Shown here piece after piece: positions 35,801-45,000 of a stretch of DNA of 64,000 bases. Position numbers and translations under genes: made by a program. Each line of letters opens with the position of its first letter. Positions within the stretch are counted from its first letter, which is position 1. The DNA comes from Flavobacterium sp. LHD-85 (lineage in GTDB: Bacteria > Bacteroidota > Bacteroidia > Flavobacteriales > Flavobacteriaceae), in contig NZ_JAVFVR010000003.1 in NCBI RefSeq assembly GCF_030929595.1, positions 62,001 through 126,000 of the forward strand, given 5' to 3'. The notes under the pieces were generated by a model. The model searched no databases and was not told the origin of the DNA. It saw nothing but the letters and a program-made list of their open reading frames with translations.

Positions 35801-37530
35801 GATCAGGTAATTCTTTAGATATCCATGATTTAGTAGCAGACACTTATAGTTTTACTGTTACAAACGACTTAAATTGTACTTCAAATTCAGCGACGATTAC
35901 CATAGCTGATACTAGTTCTAATACAGATTGGGGACCTACAGGATGGACAAATGGGGAACCTGATGGAAGCAAAAGTGTTACGATTTCGTCTTTAGCAAAT
36001 GGTCAGCCTTTTTCACTGGCTAAGCCAAATATAACAGCATGTTCTTTAACAATTACAGTTGGATCAGATGTAATTATCCCATCGGGAGTAACTTTGGAAA
36101 TCACAAATAAGGTAACAAGTAATGGTAAATTGGTGTTTGAGAGCGGCTCAAGCTTAGTACAAACCACCAATGTGCAAAATAGTGGAGATATTGTATATAA
36201 AAGAGAAACCAAAATTCGTCGTTTTGATTTGACGTATTGGTCAAGTCCTATTACTTCAACGAAACAAGATGGTTTTATGATGAAAGATTTATCTCCGGAA
36301 ACTTTATTTGACAAATATTCCTATTGGTCTTCTGATTTCAAGTGGGCAACCAATCTGTATGGTACTATGGAAATGAAACCTGGGAAAGGCTATAGCATTA
36401 GAGGCCCGCAGTCTTACAGCAATGATGCCCCTGCTGACTTTACTGGAAAATTCTATGGAATACCTAATAATGGAGACGTTCCAATTTCAACTACTGCAGA
36501 TAAATATCTTCTTGTCGGAAACCCTTACCCATCTGCTATCGATGGCCGAAAATTTATTGCTGATAATGGAGATGTTGGAGCATTATACTTCTGGACGCAT
36601 ATGTCGCTGCCAAAAAAAGTAGACGGAACCACTACCTATAGATACAGCAGCCCAGATTATGCAGTATTCACATTACTTGGAGCAACAAGAGCTACAACTG
36701 GAGGCGAGACTCCTTCGGGATATATTAGTGTAGGGCAAGGTTTCTTTATAAAACCAAAAGTTACTTTAATTAAATTTAATAATGGGCAACGTGTAAAAGC
36801 AGAGAATTCACAGTTTTTTAAAACTACAGCAAAAGAAGCTGCAATTGAAGTAAACCGCTTATGGTTAAACCTAAGCAATGCCGAAGATGCATACAAACAA
36901 ATATTGATCGGATACGCGGAAGGCGCAACAAACAGTTTCGACTACAATTATGATGCAGTTACATTAGCTGGAAACTCTTACGTAGACTTCTATACCATCA
37001 ATGAGACACAAAAGCTATCCATACAAGCGAGAAGTTTGCCTTTTGACAATACAGAAAGAATTCCTCTTGGCTATAAATCGGTTGCCGAAACTCAGCTTAC
37101 AATCTCGATAGATCACGCAGATGGATTTTTTGGCCAGCAAGCCGTTTATCTGGAAGACAAAACAACGGGCACTATAACAGACCTGAGAGCTTCAAATTAT
37201 ACTTTCAAAACTGGCATCGGAACTTTTACAGATCGTTTTGTTCTTCGTTACACAAATAAAACATTAGGTACTGATGATTTTGAAAACCTTGAGAATAGTG
37301 TTATGGTTTCAGTAAAAAACAAAATAGTAAATATTACTTCTTCTAAAGAAACAATTAAAGAGGTAAATATTTTTGATGTAGGAGCGCAATTGTTATACAG
37401 CAAGAATAAAGTAAATTCTTCTGAATTGCAGATTACTAATTTGCGTTCTAGCGATCAGGTTTTGTTAGTTAAAATAACGCTAGAAAACGGGTCTACAATT
37501 ACTAAAAAAGTGATTTTTTCAAATTTGTAA
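32812..37530 (+). CDS. Giant secreted glycine-rich/Ig/CBM-like protein with T9SS type C sorting signal (cargo 2)
   Basis: The 1572-residue product has a signal peptide ending SSSFAQ; an ATG one codon later (MRKLL) is equally possible. Residues about 25-215 are a glycine-rich domain (VEIWGAGGAGGG, two poly-Gly tracts encoded by GGC runs). A region with CARDB/NBR1-like pattern follows (VSVTIKNTGSKAW), then several Ig/PKD-like domains and a CBM4-like segment at about 533-685 (NLIKNGDFSRGTEDW). Residues about 1133-1491 are the module shared with the neighbouring cargo genes, and the last 80 residues are a T9SS type C sorting signal (LENGSTITKKVIFSNL end). It is probably an adhesin or biofilm protein on the cell surface. 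Promoter at 32621-32650. Confidence 0.88.
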   Translation: MMRKLLYSFLLIFFYSSSFAQIVFTDNTPGTRSWAVPQGATEVTVEIWGAGGAGGGSRNNNVGGSGGGGGGYSLKTFSVTAGQNINYTIGSGGTGSTSNGTVGSATSLTYTASNSLVANGGGRGLQDNDTTAGGAGGTATGGSTNLRGANGNDSSTIGGNGGNSGNTSNTGGIGRANANGENGIIPGGGGGGGERNGNNNRSGGDGANGQVRITYTPSYQYQIISSNTGSTTWCAGETRNVSVTIKNTGSKAWTDTPSADFNIGIKWNTNGTSWTDYNVRVDAGNLAPGDTKTYIFTITAANSGGATNGTPLAAGINNLTFDVVYELVAWFGDNHNGVGPGNAVLKTGDQTIVATPANKTIAATASTVCSGSGTTITVANSEVGVNYQLRNASNANVGTPVAGSGGVISLPTGNLTTATTFNVLATLTCGNSAQMTGTATVNVSQLPTSANAGPDQTGNYTFFTLAANTPTVGTGAWSVASGPNTSAGQFNSVSSPTSRFTPAVSGTYVLNWTISNGSCTSTDQVIISTCISNLIKNGDFSRGTEDWSRATTKGSYVEVYDESVYFSNGNNDITAELDSQASLGQNVAVVPGVPYTLSFLYARRPGSSPTTALDFKIIDGSNTTSRNFTTSDTTNTPVFFSFPFTPTSSSIWIEFYNSLETTTLGTIIDNIVLIPSSQVVPIATTTPKGNYKTLEACEGVPIQLDVENVSASGVTYSWTSTTPGVTFSSTTAKNPTITCTGTGIKNATVVVTTAGGCSSTASTTYVNIKAAPIVYNVTGGGSYCIGDTGVAVGLSSSTTGVSYQLKLNGNDSGSPMSGTTGSAINFGLKTTAGTYTVVATNASPNSCALNMNGSAVITIDPVSVGGSVSGSTTVCSGTNSTTLTLSGHTGSVTKWQSSPSSNFSPVTDIPNSANTSLVVDNLTATTYYRAVVKSGSCSTADSGTGTITVNPRPTAPTITKNNDVACNTLGSITITDLSGNWTVKRTGVTTLPKDYPGSGNSLDIHDLVADTYSFTVTNDLNCTSNSATITIADTSSNTDWGPTGWTNGEPDGSKSVTISSLANGQPFSLAKPNITACSLTITVGSDVIIPSGVTLEITNKVTSNGKLVFESGSSLVQTTNVQNSGDIVYKRETKIRRFDLTYWSSPITSTKQDGFMMKDLSPETLFDKYSYWSSDFKWATNLYGTMEMKPGKGYSIRGPQSYSNDAPADFTGKFYGIPNNGDVPISTTADKYLLVGNPYPSAIDGRKFIADNGDVGALYFWTHMSLPKKVDGTTTYRYSSPDYAVFTLLGATRATTGGETPSGYISVGQGFFIKPKVTLIKFNNGQRVKAENSQFFKTTAKEAAIEVNRLWLNLSNAEDAYKQILIGYAEGATNSFDYNYDAVTLAGNSYVDFYTINETQKLSIQARSLPFDNTERIPLGYKSVAETQLTISIDHADGFFGQQAVYLEDKTTGTITDLRASNYTFKTGIGTFTDRFVLRYTNKTLGTDDFENLENSVMVSVKNKIVNITSSKETIKEVNIFDVGAQLLYSKNKVNSSELQITNLRSSDQVLLVKITLENGSTITKKVIFSNL
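33007..33024 (+). repeat. GGC trinucleotide tract 1 in cargo 2
   Basis: Five GGC codons followed by GGT encode six consecutive Gly. Such a GC-only run stands out in this AT-rich DNA and is in frame. Confidence 0.85.
33370..33390 (+). repeat. GGC trinucleotide tract 2 in cargo 2
   Basis: Seven perfect GGC codons in a row encode seven Gly within the glycine-rich domain; slippage would change length by whole residues. Confidence 0.9.
36208..37286 (+). repeat. Long inverted repeat, right copy (C-terminal module of cargo 2)
   Basis: Partner of 27601-28670. The nearly identical core is 36387-37286 (about 30 differences in 900 bases). This copy is 9 bases longer, because of three extra codons after the RRFDLTYWSSP motif. 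Both copies are in the same reading frame of their genes. Confidence 0.9.
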
Positions 37531-37663
37531 TAAAAAAACATCTTATAATTTAAAAGTCCATTCTTATTAAAAGAATGGATTTTTTTTATATGTAAATATC
37601 CCTAAATCTTGGTATTGTATTTTTAATTAATGCTTTATAATTTAGTTTAATTCTTACAAATAT

Positions 37664-37671
37664 TAACTTTG
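37664..37671 (+). promoter_or_regulatory. Candidate -7 element of cargo 3
   Basis: TAACTTTG ends 11 bases before the TTG start codon at 37683, so the leader would be only a few bases long. Confidence 0.45.
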
Positions 37672-37682
37672 ATTATATTGTT

Positions 37683-40600
37683 TTGATTAAAAACTTATTT
37701 TACTCATTAATCCTAATTTCACTATCTGCTCAAACTGTTTTTTCGCAGCAAGGTAAAGTAGACAGTTCTTTTAATGTTCTCGACGATGGACAAATTGGCG
37801 ATGGATTTGATGGTACGGTAAGGACACTTCTTCTTCAGCGTGATGGAACTTTACTCGTGGGAGGTGACTATTTGAATTTGAATGGAACACCAGCGTCATA
37901 TCTTACCCGTTTAAATTTAGACGGTTCTATAGATGAAAGTTTCGATACTGGGACAGGTTTTAATGGTAAAATTTATGCTTCTTGTTTACAGTCAGATGGG
38001 AAAATTATAGTTGGCGGAAACTTTACAAGCTATAACGGAATTAGTGCGGGAAGAATAATCCGTCTAAATGAAGATGGTTCTTATGATGCGACTTTTAATA
38101 CAATAATTGGAGCAACTACAGGAATTGTTTATGATATTGTCTTGCAGCCTGATGGGAAGATAATTATTGTTGGAAGTTTTACAAAGTATAATAATAGTAC
38201 AGTAAACAGAGTGGCACGTTTATTACCAAACGGAACACTCGATTCTACTTTTTTAACAGGTTCTGGATCTGCATTAAACGTTACACATGCAAAAGTTTTA
38301 TCAGATCAGAAAATACTTCTCACAGGCAATTTTTCAGCATTTAATGGTGTTTCTGCTAATCGGATAATTCGACTAAATGCTAATGGAACTTTTGATTCTA
38401 CTTTCAATATCGGTACAGGTTTTAATGATGATGTTAATGCCATAGCCTTACAGTCTGATGGGAAAATGGTTTTAGGAGGTAACTTCACGCTTTTTAATAC
38501 AGTTGTAGCAAATAGAATTATTCGATTGAACGAGGATGGAACTAAAGATGAAAGTTTTGTAACGGGTTCTGGCTTTAGTAAAGAAGGAGTTTCAACAATT
38601 AGAATTAATAAAAATGGTGATATCATGGTTGGAGGATCCTTTACAGGATTTTACAATGGCACAGAAGCAGTAAGATTAATTCTTCTCCAATCTGATGGAA
38701 GTATAAAACCTAATTTTGATATTGGCTCTGGGCCTGCTTCTGCTTCAGTTTTTGCTTTAGAATTTGATGAAGAAGATTCTTGGTTTGCTGGAGGTTCTTT
38801 CACTGTTTTTAATGGTCAAAATCAAGGGAGATTGGTGAAAATTAGTACCGATGGCGAACATGACATTTCATATTTGGCTTCTGGTATTGGATTTGATAAT
38901 TCTGTTCTTAGTGTTCTTCCGCTTCCCAATAGAAAGATAATTGTGGGAGGCAATTTTAAAAAATTTAATGGAAATGTCACTCCCAAAATTGCTTGTCTTT
39001 TAGAAAACGGAATGATTGATCCTGCTTTTAATACTACGGGAAGCAATAATCTAGTAAAAACTACAGTATTGCAAACCGATGGAAAGATTGTTTTAGGAGG
39101 TAATTTTACAAAATATAATGACCTAATTAATAATCGCATTGTTAGGATTTTTCCAAATGGTGAAATTGATAATTCTTTTAGCTGTGGAGATGGATTTAAT
39201 GCACAAGTTTATACATTGGCAATTCAATCCGATCAAAAAATAATTGCGGCAGGATCATTTACAAAGTATAAAGGATCAACAGTTAATGCCAATAAAATTA
39301 CAAGAATACTGCCAGACGGAACAAAGGATCCAGATTTTAATATTGGCTCAGGAGCCGATGATACTGTTGAAAGCTTGGTTTTGCAATCGGATGGGAAGAT
39401 TTTGGTAGGAGGACATTTTAAAACTTTTAATGGATTCCCTTGTGCAGGTTTAGTAAGGTTGAATCCAGATGGAAGTATTGACACAAATTTTAATATCGGG
39501 AATGGCTTTGATAAATATGTGTATACAATTGCATTACAATCTGATAACAAGATTATTGTTGGAGGTTCTTTTTTGGTTTTTAATAACAATTCACAAAGAA
39601 AAATTATCCGATTAAATAGTGACGGTAGTTTTGATGGGACATTTAATTCTGGTGCGGGTTTTAGCAAAGGAGATGTTAGAACTATTCTAGTACAGCCAGA
39701 TGACAGAATTTTGGTGGGAGGATCTTTTTCAGGAACCTATAATACTATTCCTTCTTCTAGATTTATTCGTTTACTGCCTTCAGGATCGTATGATAATTCT
39801 TTTGCAGTACCATTAAATAATGCACTGTTAGCAATGAAATTTGATGAAGATTATAAATTGATAATTGGAGGAAATTTTAACTCCGTTTCTGGTATTTCAA
39901 AACATAGAATTGCTCGTTTAAAGTTTTGTGTTAATACAACAATTTGGAACGGAACTTCATGGTCAAATGGGTTTCCTTCTGCAGGAAAAGATGTTTATTT
40001 TAAAGAAAATTTTCCCAATTTGACGACAGCTAATATTTGCGGCTGTACTATCGAAAAAGGAAAAACAGTCACATTACTTGAAAATAACACACTCAGTATT
40101 GAGTTTTCTTATACGGGTGAAGGAATACTTGTTTTAGAAAATTCTGCTAGTTTGTATCAAGATGACGATGATATTGTAAATACCGGAATTGTTCATGTAA
40201 AAAGAAAAACAAAGCCAATAATTAGATTCGATCTCACCTATTGGTCTTCTCCAGTGGCTGATATGAAATTATTCGAATTTTCGCCTGAAACACTTTTCGA
40301 TAAATATTCCTGGTATGATCCGATTGCAGGATGGAAAACAAATCTTAATGGAAGTATGACTATGATTTCTGGAAATGGATATAGCGTTAGAGGTCCACAA
40401 AGTTTTTCTACTGTAGAAAGAGCAGTATTTGAAGGTGTTTTTAAGGGAATTCCAAATAATGGTAAAATAGAAGTTGAGTTTATTGCTGCAGATCGATTTT
40501 ATTTAGTAGGCAATCCATATCCGAGCGCCATAAGCGCAGATGATTTTTTAAGAGAGAATGCTCCAAAAACAAAAGGGGCGCTATATTTTTGGACACATAA

Positions 40601-41552
40601 TACGCCACCTAGAATTACTACACCAGGTACTACTACCTATCGTTATAGCAACGATGATTTTGCAGTTTATAATTTATTAGGTGGCGTTGGTACAAGTGCA
40701 GCTTTAAGCTCTGGAGTGAATAATGATACACCTGATGGCATAATCGCATCGGGACAAGGTTTTTTTGTGAAAAGTAATCAAACTGGATATCTAGAGTTTA
40801 ACAATAACATGAGAGTTCGGGATCAAAACACCTCTTTTTTTCGTCCAGCTTTGAATACACAATTGAAATCTGCTTACGAAAAGCACAGGTTTTGGTTGAA
40901 CATTAAAAATAATGAAAATGAATTTAAACAAATTCTGTTAGGCTATGCAGTTGGCGCCTCCAATTCTTTAGATTTAAATTATGATGCAGAATATTTAAGT
41001 TCAAGTATGTCATTAGATTTTTATAGTATAGTTGAAAATAAAAAATTGATAATTCAAGGTCGGGAATTGCCTTTTTTAGAAAACGATTCAATTTTTATAG
41101 GTTATAAAACTATTGTTAAGGATAATTTCAAAATTGAAATAGATCATCAAGATCAATTTTTTAATGATAAGCCTATTTTTTTAGTGGATAAAGAATTAAA
41201 TAGAACGCATAATCTTTCTGAAGGACCATATCAGTTTGATTCTGAAATAGGCACTTTTAATAATCGTTTCTCAATAACTTACATTAATAAAGCTTTGGGA
41301 AATAAAACTTTTGAAAAGAATTCAAATAACGTTTTAATTTCGGTTAGAAACCGAACGATAAATATTGAATCTGATAAAGAGAGCCTGAAAGAGGTGATAA
41401 TATTTGATGTTTCTGGGAATCAATTGTATAGGAGAGATAAGCTTGAAACTAAAAATCTGTCGATTCAAAACTTGTTTTCTTCGCATCAGGTTTTAGTGGT
41501 AAAAGCCATTTTTGAAAATGGAAAATCAACTTCAAAAAAGGTTATTTTCTAA
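37683..41552 (+). CDS. Secreted Delta-60-repeat protein with T9SS type C sorting signal (cargo 3)
   Basis: The 1289-residue protein opens with TTG (no in-frame ATG precedes the signal peptide, which ends TVFSQ). Residues about 35-740 hold 14 Delta-60 repeats of about 51 residues, each with a core like LQSDGKIIVGGNF and a later RLNxDGSxDxxF; these probably make one or two beta-propellers. Residues about 848-1205 are the shared module (RFDLTYWSSPV, FSPETLFDKYSW, YLVGNPYPSAISA, YFWTHNTPPR), and the C-terminus is a T9SS type C sorting signal ending KKVIF. It starts about 150 bases after cargo 2 and is transcribed the same way, but has its own -7 element. It is likely surface-bound; function is unknown. 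Confidence 0.88.
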   Translation: MIKNLFYSLILISLSAQTVFSQQGKVDSSFNVLDDGQIGDGFDGTVRTLLLQRDGTLLVGGDYLNLNGTPASYLTRLNLDGSIDESFDTGTGFNGKIYASCLQSDGKIIVGGNFTSYNGISAGRIIRLNEDGSYDATFNTIIGATTGIVYDIVLQPDGKIIIVGSFTKYNNSTVNRVARLLPNGTLDSTFLTGSGSALNVTHAKVLSDQKILLTGNFSAFNGVSANRIIRLNANGTFDSTFNIGTGFNDDVNAIALQSDGKMVLGGNFTLFNTVVANRIIRLNEDGTKDESFVTGSGFSKEGVSTIRINKNGDIMVGGSFTGFYNGTEAVRLILLQSDGSIKPNFDIGSGPASASVFALEFDEEDSWFAGGSFTVFNGQNQGRLVKISTDGEHDISYLASGIGFDNSVLSVLPLPNRKIIVGGNFKKFNGNVTPKIACLLENGMIDPAFNTTGSNNLVKTTVLQTDGKIVLGGNFTKYNDLINNRIVRIFPNGEIDNSFSCGDGFNAQVYTLAIQSDQKIIAAGSFTKYKGSTVNANKITRILPDGTKDPDFNIGSGADDTVESLVLQSDGKILVGGHFKTFNGFPCAGLVRLNPDGSIDTNFNIGNGFDKYVYTIALQSDNKIIVGGSFLVFNNNSQRKIIRLNSDGSFDGTFNSGAGFSKGDVRTILVQPDDRILVGGSFSGTYNTIPSSRFIRLLPSGSYDNSFAVPLNNALLAMKFDEDYKLIIGGNFNSVSGISKHRIARLKFCVNTTIWNGTSWSNGFPSAGKDVYFKENFPNLTTANICGCTIEKGKTVTLLENNTLSIEFSYTGEGILVLENSASLYQDDDDIVNTGIVHVKRKTKPIIRFDLTYWSSPVADMKLFEFSPETLFDKYSWYDPIAGWKTNLNGSMTMISGNGYSVRGPQSFSTVERAVFEGVFKGIPNNGKIEVEFIAADRFYLVGNPYPSAISADDFLRENAPKTKGALYFWTHNTPPRITTPGTTTYRYSNDDFAVYNLLGGVGTSAALSSGVNNDTPDGIIASGQGFFVKSNQTGYLEFNNNMRVRDQNTSFFRPALNTQLKSAYEKHRFWLNIKNNENEFKQILLGYAVGASNSLDLNYDAEYLSSSMSLDFYSIVENKKLIIQGRELPFLENDSIFIGYKTIVKDNFKIEIDHQDQFFNDKPIFLVDKELNRTHNLSEGPYQFDSEIGTFNNRFSITYINKALGNKTFEKNSNNVLISVRNRTINIESDKESLKEVIIFDVSGNQLYRRDKLETKNLSIQNLFSSHQVLVVKAIFENGKSTSKKVIF

Positions 41553-42003
41553 ATAAAGTTAAATTGCCTTGTAGAATTCTTTTATCAACTCTGTTAGTTT
41601 CTTTTTTAAGTGTAAGTTGTTGTTAATGAGTTGATTAATTTTTCTGTTTTTTAAAATTAACAGTTTATTCTTATTTTTTATATTTTCTTCTGATCAGGTG
41701 TTAAAATAAAGGGTTTAATACTATATTGTGGATTTCAATGTAAATAAAATCGTACCTTGTAGTTTAATTAAATCGATTAAAAGCATTTTAAACCGATAAA
41801 ATGCTTTCTCTATAAGCCTTTCGATTAAATTTTTTCTTCAAAAATCATAGTTAAAAAGACTGTTATTTATCTGCCGTAAATTGATTGTAAAATGGGATTA
41901 TATCTTTAATTCTACATTCTTAAAGTTTTTGTTTCCTTTTCTATTTTGCAATTAATCTTGTTTTGAGTTTGAATTTATTTTTCAATTACTAAAATGCCAC
42001 AAG
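41553..42003. other. Intergenic region between cargo 3 and cargo 4
   Basis: A 451-base AT-rich gap with no open frame that I can support. It holds a perfect hairpin at 41780-41807 and a weak promoter-like TATCTTTA at 41900-41907. Confidence 0.4.
41780..41807. other. Perfect hairpin upstream of cargo 4
   Basis: 11-base arms AAAGCATTTTA (41780-41790) and complement (41797-41807) with a 6-base loop. No T-tract follows, so it may be a regulatory or RNA-stability element rather than a terminator. Confidence 0.5.
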
Positions 42004-45000
42004 ATGAAAAAAGATTTACTTACTACGCTGAGTTTTTTCAGCTTTTCAACTTTAGTAACTTATAGCGAGAAACCATTAAAATCAAGTAGGAGATTAAGAA
42101 TTCTGCTAGTTTTAGTTTTATCAATTTTTTATACTACTTCAAAAGCGCAAACCTTAGTGCATTCAGTTCCGACTAGCAATCCTTCTTTCCCGCTTCCGGC
42201 AGGTATGGACGAAGTTACTGTTGAAGCTTGGGGTGCTGGGGGTGCTGGAGGTGGAGCTTTATTTGGAGGAGGAAATGGAAGAGGTGCTGCGGGTGGTGCT
42301 GGAGGAGCATATGCAAGAGGAAAAATTACAGGACTAACTGCACAAACGTTAAATGTAGTTGTTGCAAAAGCTACTGCTGGAGGATCAGGAAATGGAGCTA
42401 AAGGAGAAGATTCGTATATAAATGGTTTTGCGGGACTCTTTTTTGCACCAGGCGGAAGAGGAGGGGATGCCAATCCAGCAACTGGACCTACTCCAGGGGC
42501 CGTACCCATAACTACAGGAGCAATTGGAAGTATAACGACAGCAAATGGTGGAGCTTCAGGAGCTGGGGCAACAACACTATTAGGTCTGCTTCTTTCATCA
42601 GGAAAGGGGGGAGATGCAGGAAATTTGGGAACAAATATGGGAGGGACTGGAGGAGTTGGTTACGTTAGTGTACTAGGTGCAAATGGTCCAGGAGAAGCGG
42701 GGAAGGAGTTTGGTGGCGGAGGAGCTGGAGCAGCAAGTAACACAAGTTTACAAAACGGAGGAGGTGGTGCAAGAGGCCACGTTAATATTACTTATACTTG
42801 TAAAACGTATAGCTTTACTTCGATATCTGCTCCAAATATTTGTACAGGAACAACCACACAAGTACAGTTAACAGGAACAGCAGCAAGTCTACCAGCTGGT
42901 ACATATACAGTAACTTATAGTAGAAGTCAACCAAATGCAGTTGGACAAACAGCGCCAATGGTTATTACAAATGCAGGATCTGGAAGTTTTACTGCATCGG
43001 GATTGAATGTTTTAGGCAGTAGTACTATTACAGTTACATCTTTGACTTCAGTAGATTGTACTTCGTCTATTAGTGCACCTAATTCTGTAACTATTACAGT
43101 TAGTGCCCCGCCTACAATAGCTTTAGGGGCAACTACTGCCATATGTGCGAGCGCAAGTCTTCAAAATGTAGCATTACCTTATACGGGAGTTACAAATACA
43201 CCAACAAACTATAGTATAACATGGAGCGGAAGCCCTGCAAATAATTTTCTGCCAGTAACAAATGCTGTTTTACCGGCAAGTCCAATAAATATTGCCGTTC
43301 CTGCTGGAACTGCTGCTGGTACATATACAGGAGCATTAACAGTTAGTAATGCGGCAGGGTGTGTGTCTGCAGCTCCCACGAATTTTACCATTACTGTAAA
43401 TCCTTTGCCAACAATAACATTGGCTCCTACAACCGCAGTTTGTATAAGTTCTAATGTGCAGGCTACAACATTGCCTTATACAGCAGTTACTAATTCTCCA
43501 ACAACATATAGCATAACTTGGAATGCAAGCCCGACAAATACTTTTGCGCCGGTCTCAAATGTGGCTTTGCCTGCAAGTCCTATTAGTATTTCTGTACCTG
43601 CCAATACAGCAGCAGGAACATATACAGGAACATTAACGGTTAGCAATGCGAATGGATGCATATCATCGGCAAACAATTTTACTGTTACGGTAAATCCGTT
43701 GCCTACAATAACATTAGGCAGCACTACAGCAGTATGTACCAGCGTGAATGCTCAAAGTACAACATTGTCTTATAGTGCCACATCAAACTCTCCAACAACT
43801 TATAGCATTGTTTGGAATGCCAGTCCGACAAATACTTTTGCACCAGTCTCAAATATGGCCTTGCCAGCAAGTCCGATTAACATTCCTGTACCTGCCAATA
43901 CAGCAGCAGGAACATATACCGGAACATTAACGGTTAGCAATGCAAATGGATGTGTATCATCGGCAAATAATTTTACTGTAACTGTAAATCCATTGCCTAC
44001 AATAACATTAGGCAGCACTACAGCAGTATGCGCCAGTTCGAATGTGCAAAGTGCGACATTGCCTTATAGTGCTGTGTCAAACTCTCCAACAACTTATAGC
44101 ATTGTTTGGAATGCCAGTCTAACAAATACTTTTGCATCAGTCTCAAATGTGGCTTTGCCTGCAAGTCCTATTAGTATTTCCGTACCTGCCAATACAGCGG
44201 CAGGAACTTATACAGGGACATTAACGGTTAATAATGCAAATGGATGCGTATCATTGGCAAACAATTTTACGATAACAGTTAATTCGGTTCCAGCAATTAC
44301 TACATCAGGAAATTTGATTCCAGTTTGTCAAAGTGTATCATCACAAACTGCTTCTTTACCATATTCTGCTGTGACAGGCTCGCCAATAAACTATTCTATA
44401 GATTGGGCAACATTAAATGATCAAGGAATTACCGCTTTCTCTTTCAATTCTGGAGGAGGAAATATCAATAATATTAATGTTCCAGCAAATGCAGCAGCGG
44501 GAACTTATAACGGAGTGATGACAATTTTTTCCTCAAACGGATGCTCGACGACACAAGCAGTTTCTTTGACAATTAATAATCTTCCAACTATAAGTACGGC
44601 GGGAATTTTCACTCCTGTTTGTCAAAGTTCATTGGCGCAGACTACTACATTAAGTTATAATTCTACAACAGGTTCTCCTGTTAGCTATGAAATTGATTGG
44701 ATTGCTTTGACAGATCAAGGAGCTACACCATTCGCTTTTAGTTCTGGGTCAGGAGATATTATAAATGTTGATGTTCCAGCAAATACTACTTCTGGTACTT
44801 ACAACGGCATAATGACTATTACAACTTCAAGCGGCTGTTTAGCAAGCCAAAATGTTTCTTTGACTGTAAATCCAGTTTCGGTTGCGCCAACGGCCTCTGT
44901 AACACAACAGCCAAGTTGTGTAAATAATACTGGTGTTATTACGGTTACTTCGCCAGCATCTGGAACAGGATATACTTATAGTGTAGATGGGGTAGATTTT

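Noticed and set aside
36422..36622. 66-codon frame inside cargo 2 with a near-identical partner at 28265-28465
   Set aside because: Similarity between the two follows from the inverted repeat that carries them; both are out-of-frame shadows of the shared module.
27601..37286. Composite transposon bounded by insertion sequences
   Set aside because: The repeated arms are coding sequence of a protein module; neither encodes a transposase and no terminal inverted repeats or target duplications were seen.
42129..42509. 126-codon antisense frame within cargo 4
   Set aside because: Again the reverse of a glycine-rich coding stretch. The Pro/Ala-rich translation has no known features.
43108..44877. 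CRISPR-like array
   Set aside because: Regular spacing is due to 294-base in-frame protein repeats with no short conserved repeats and unique spacers, and no cas genes are near.
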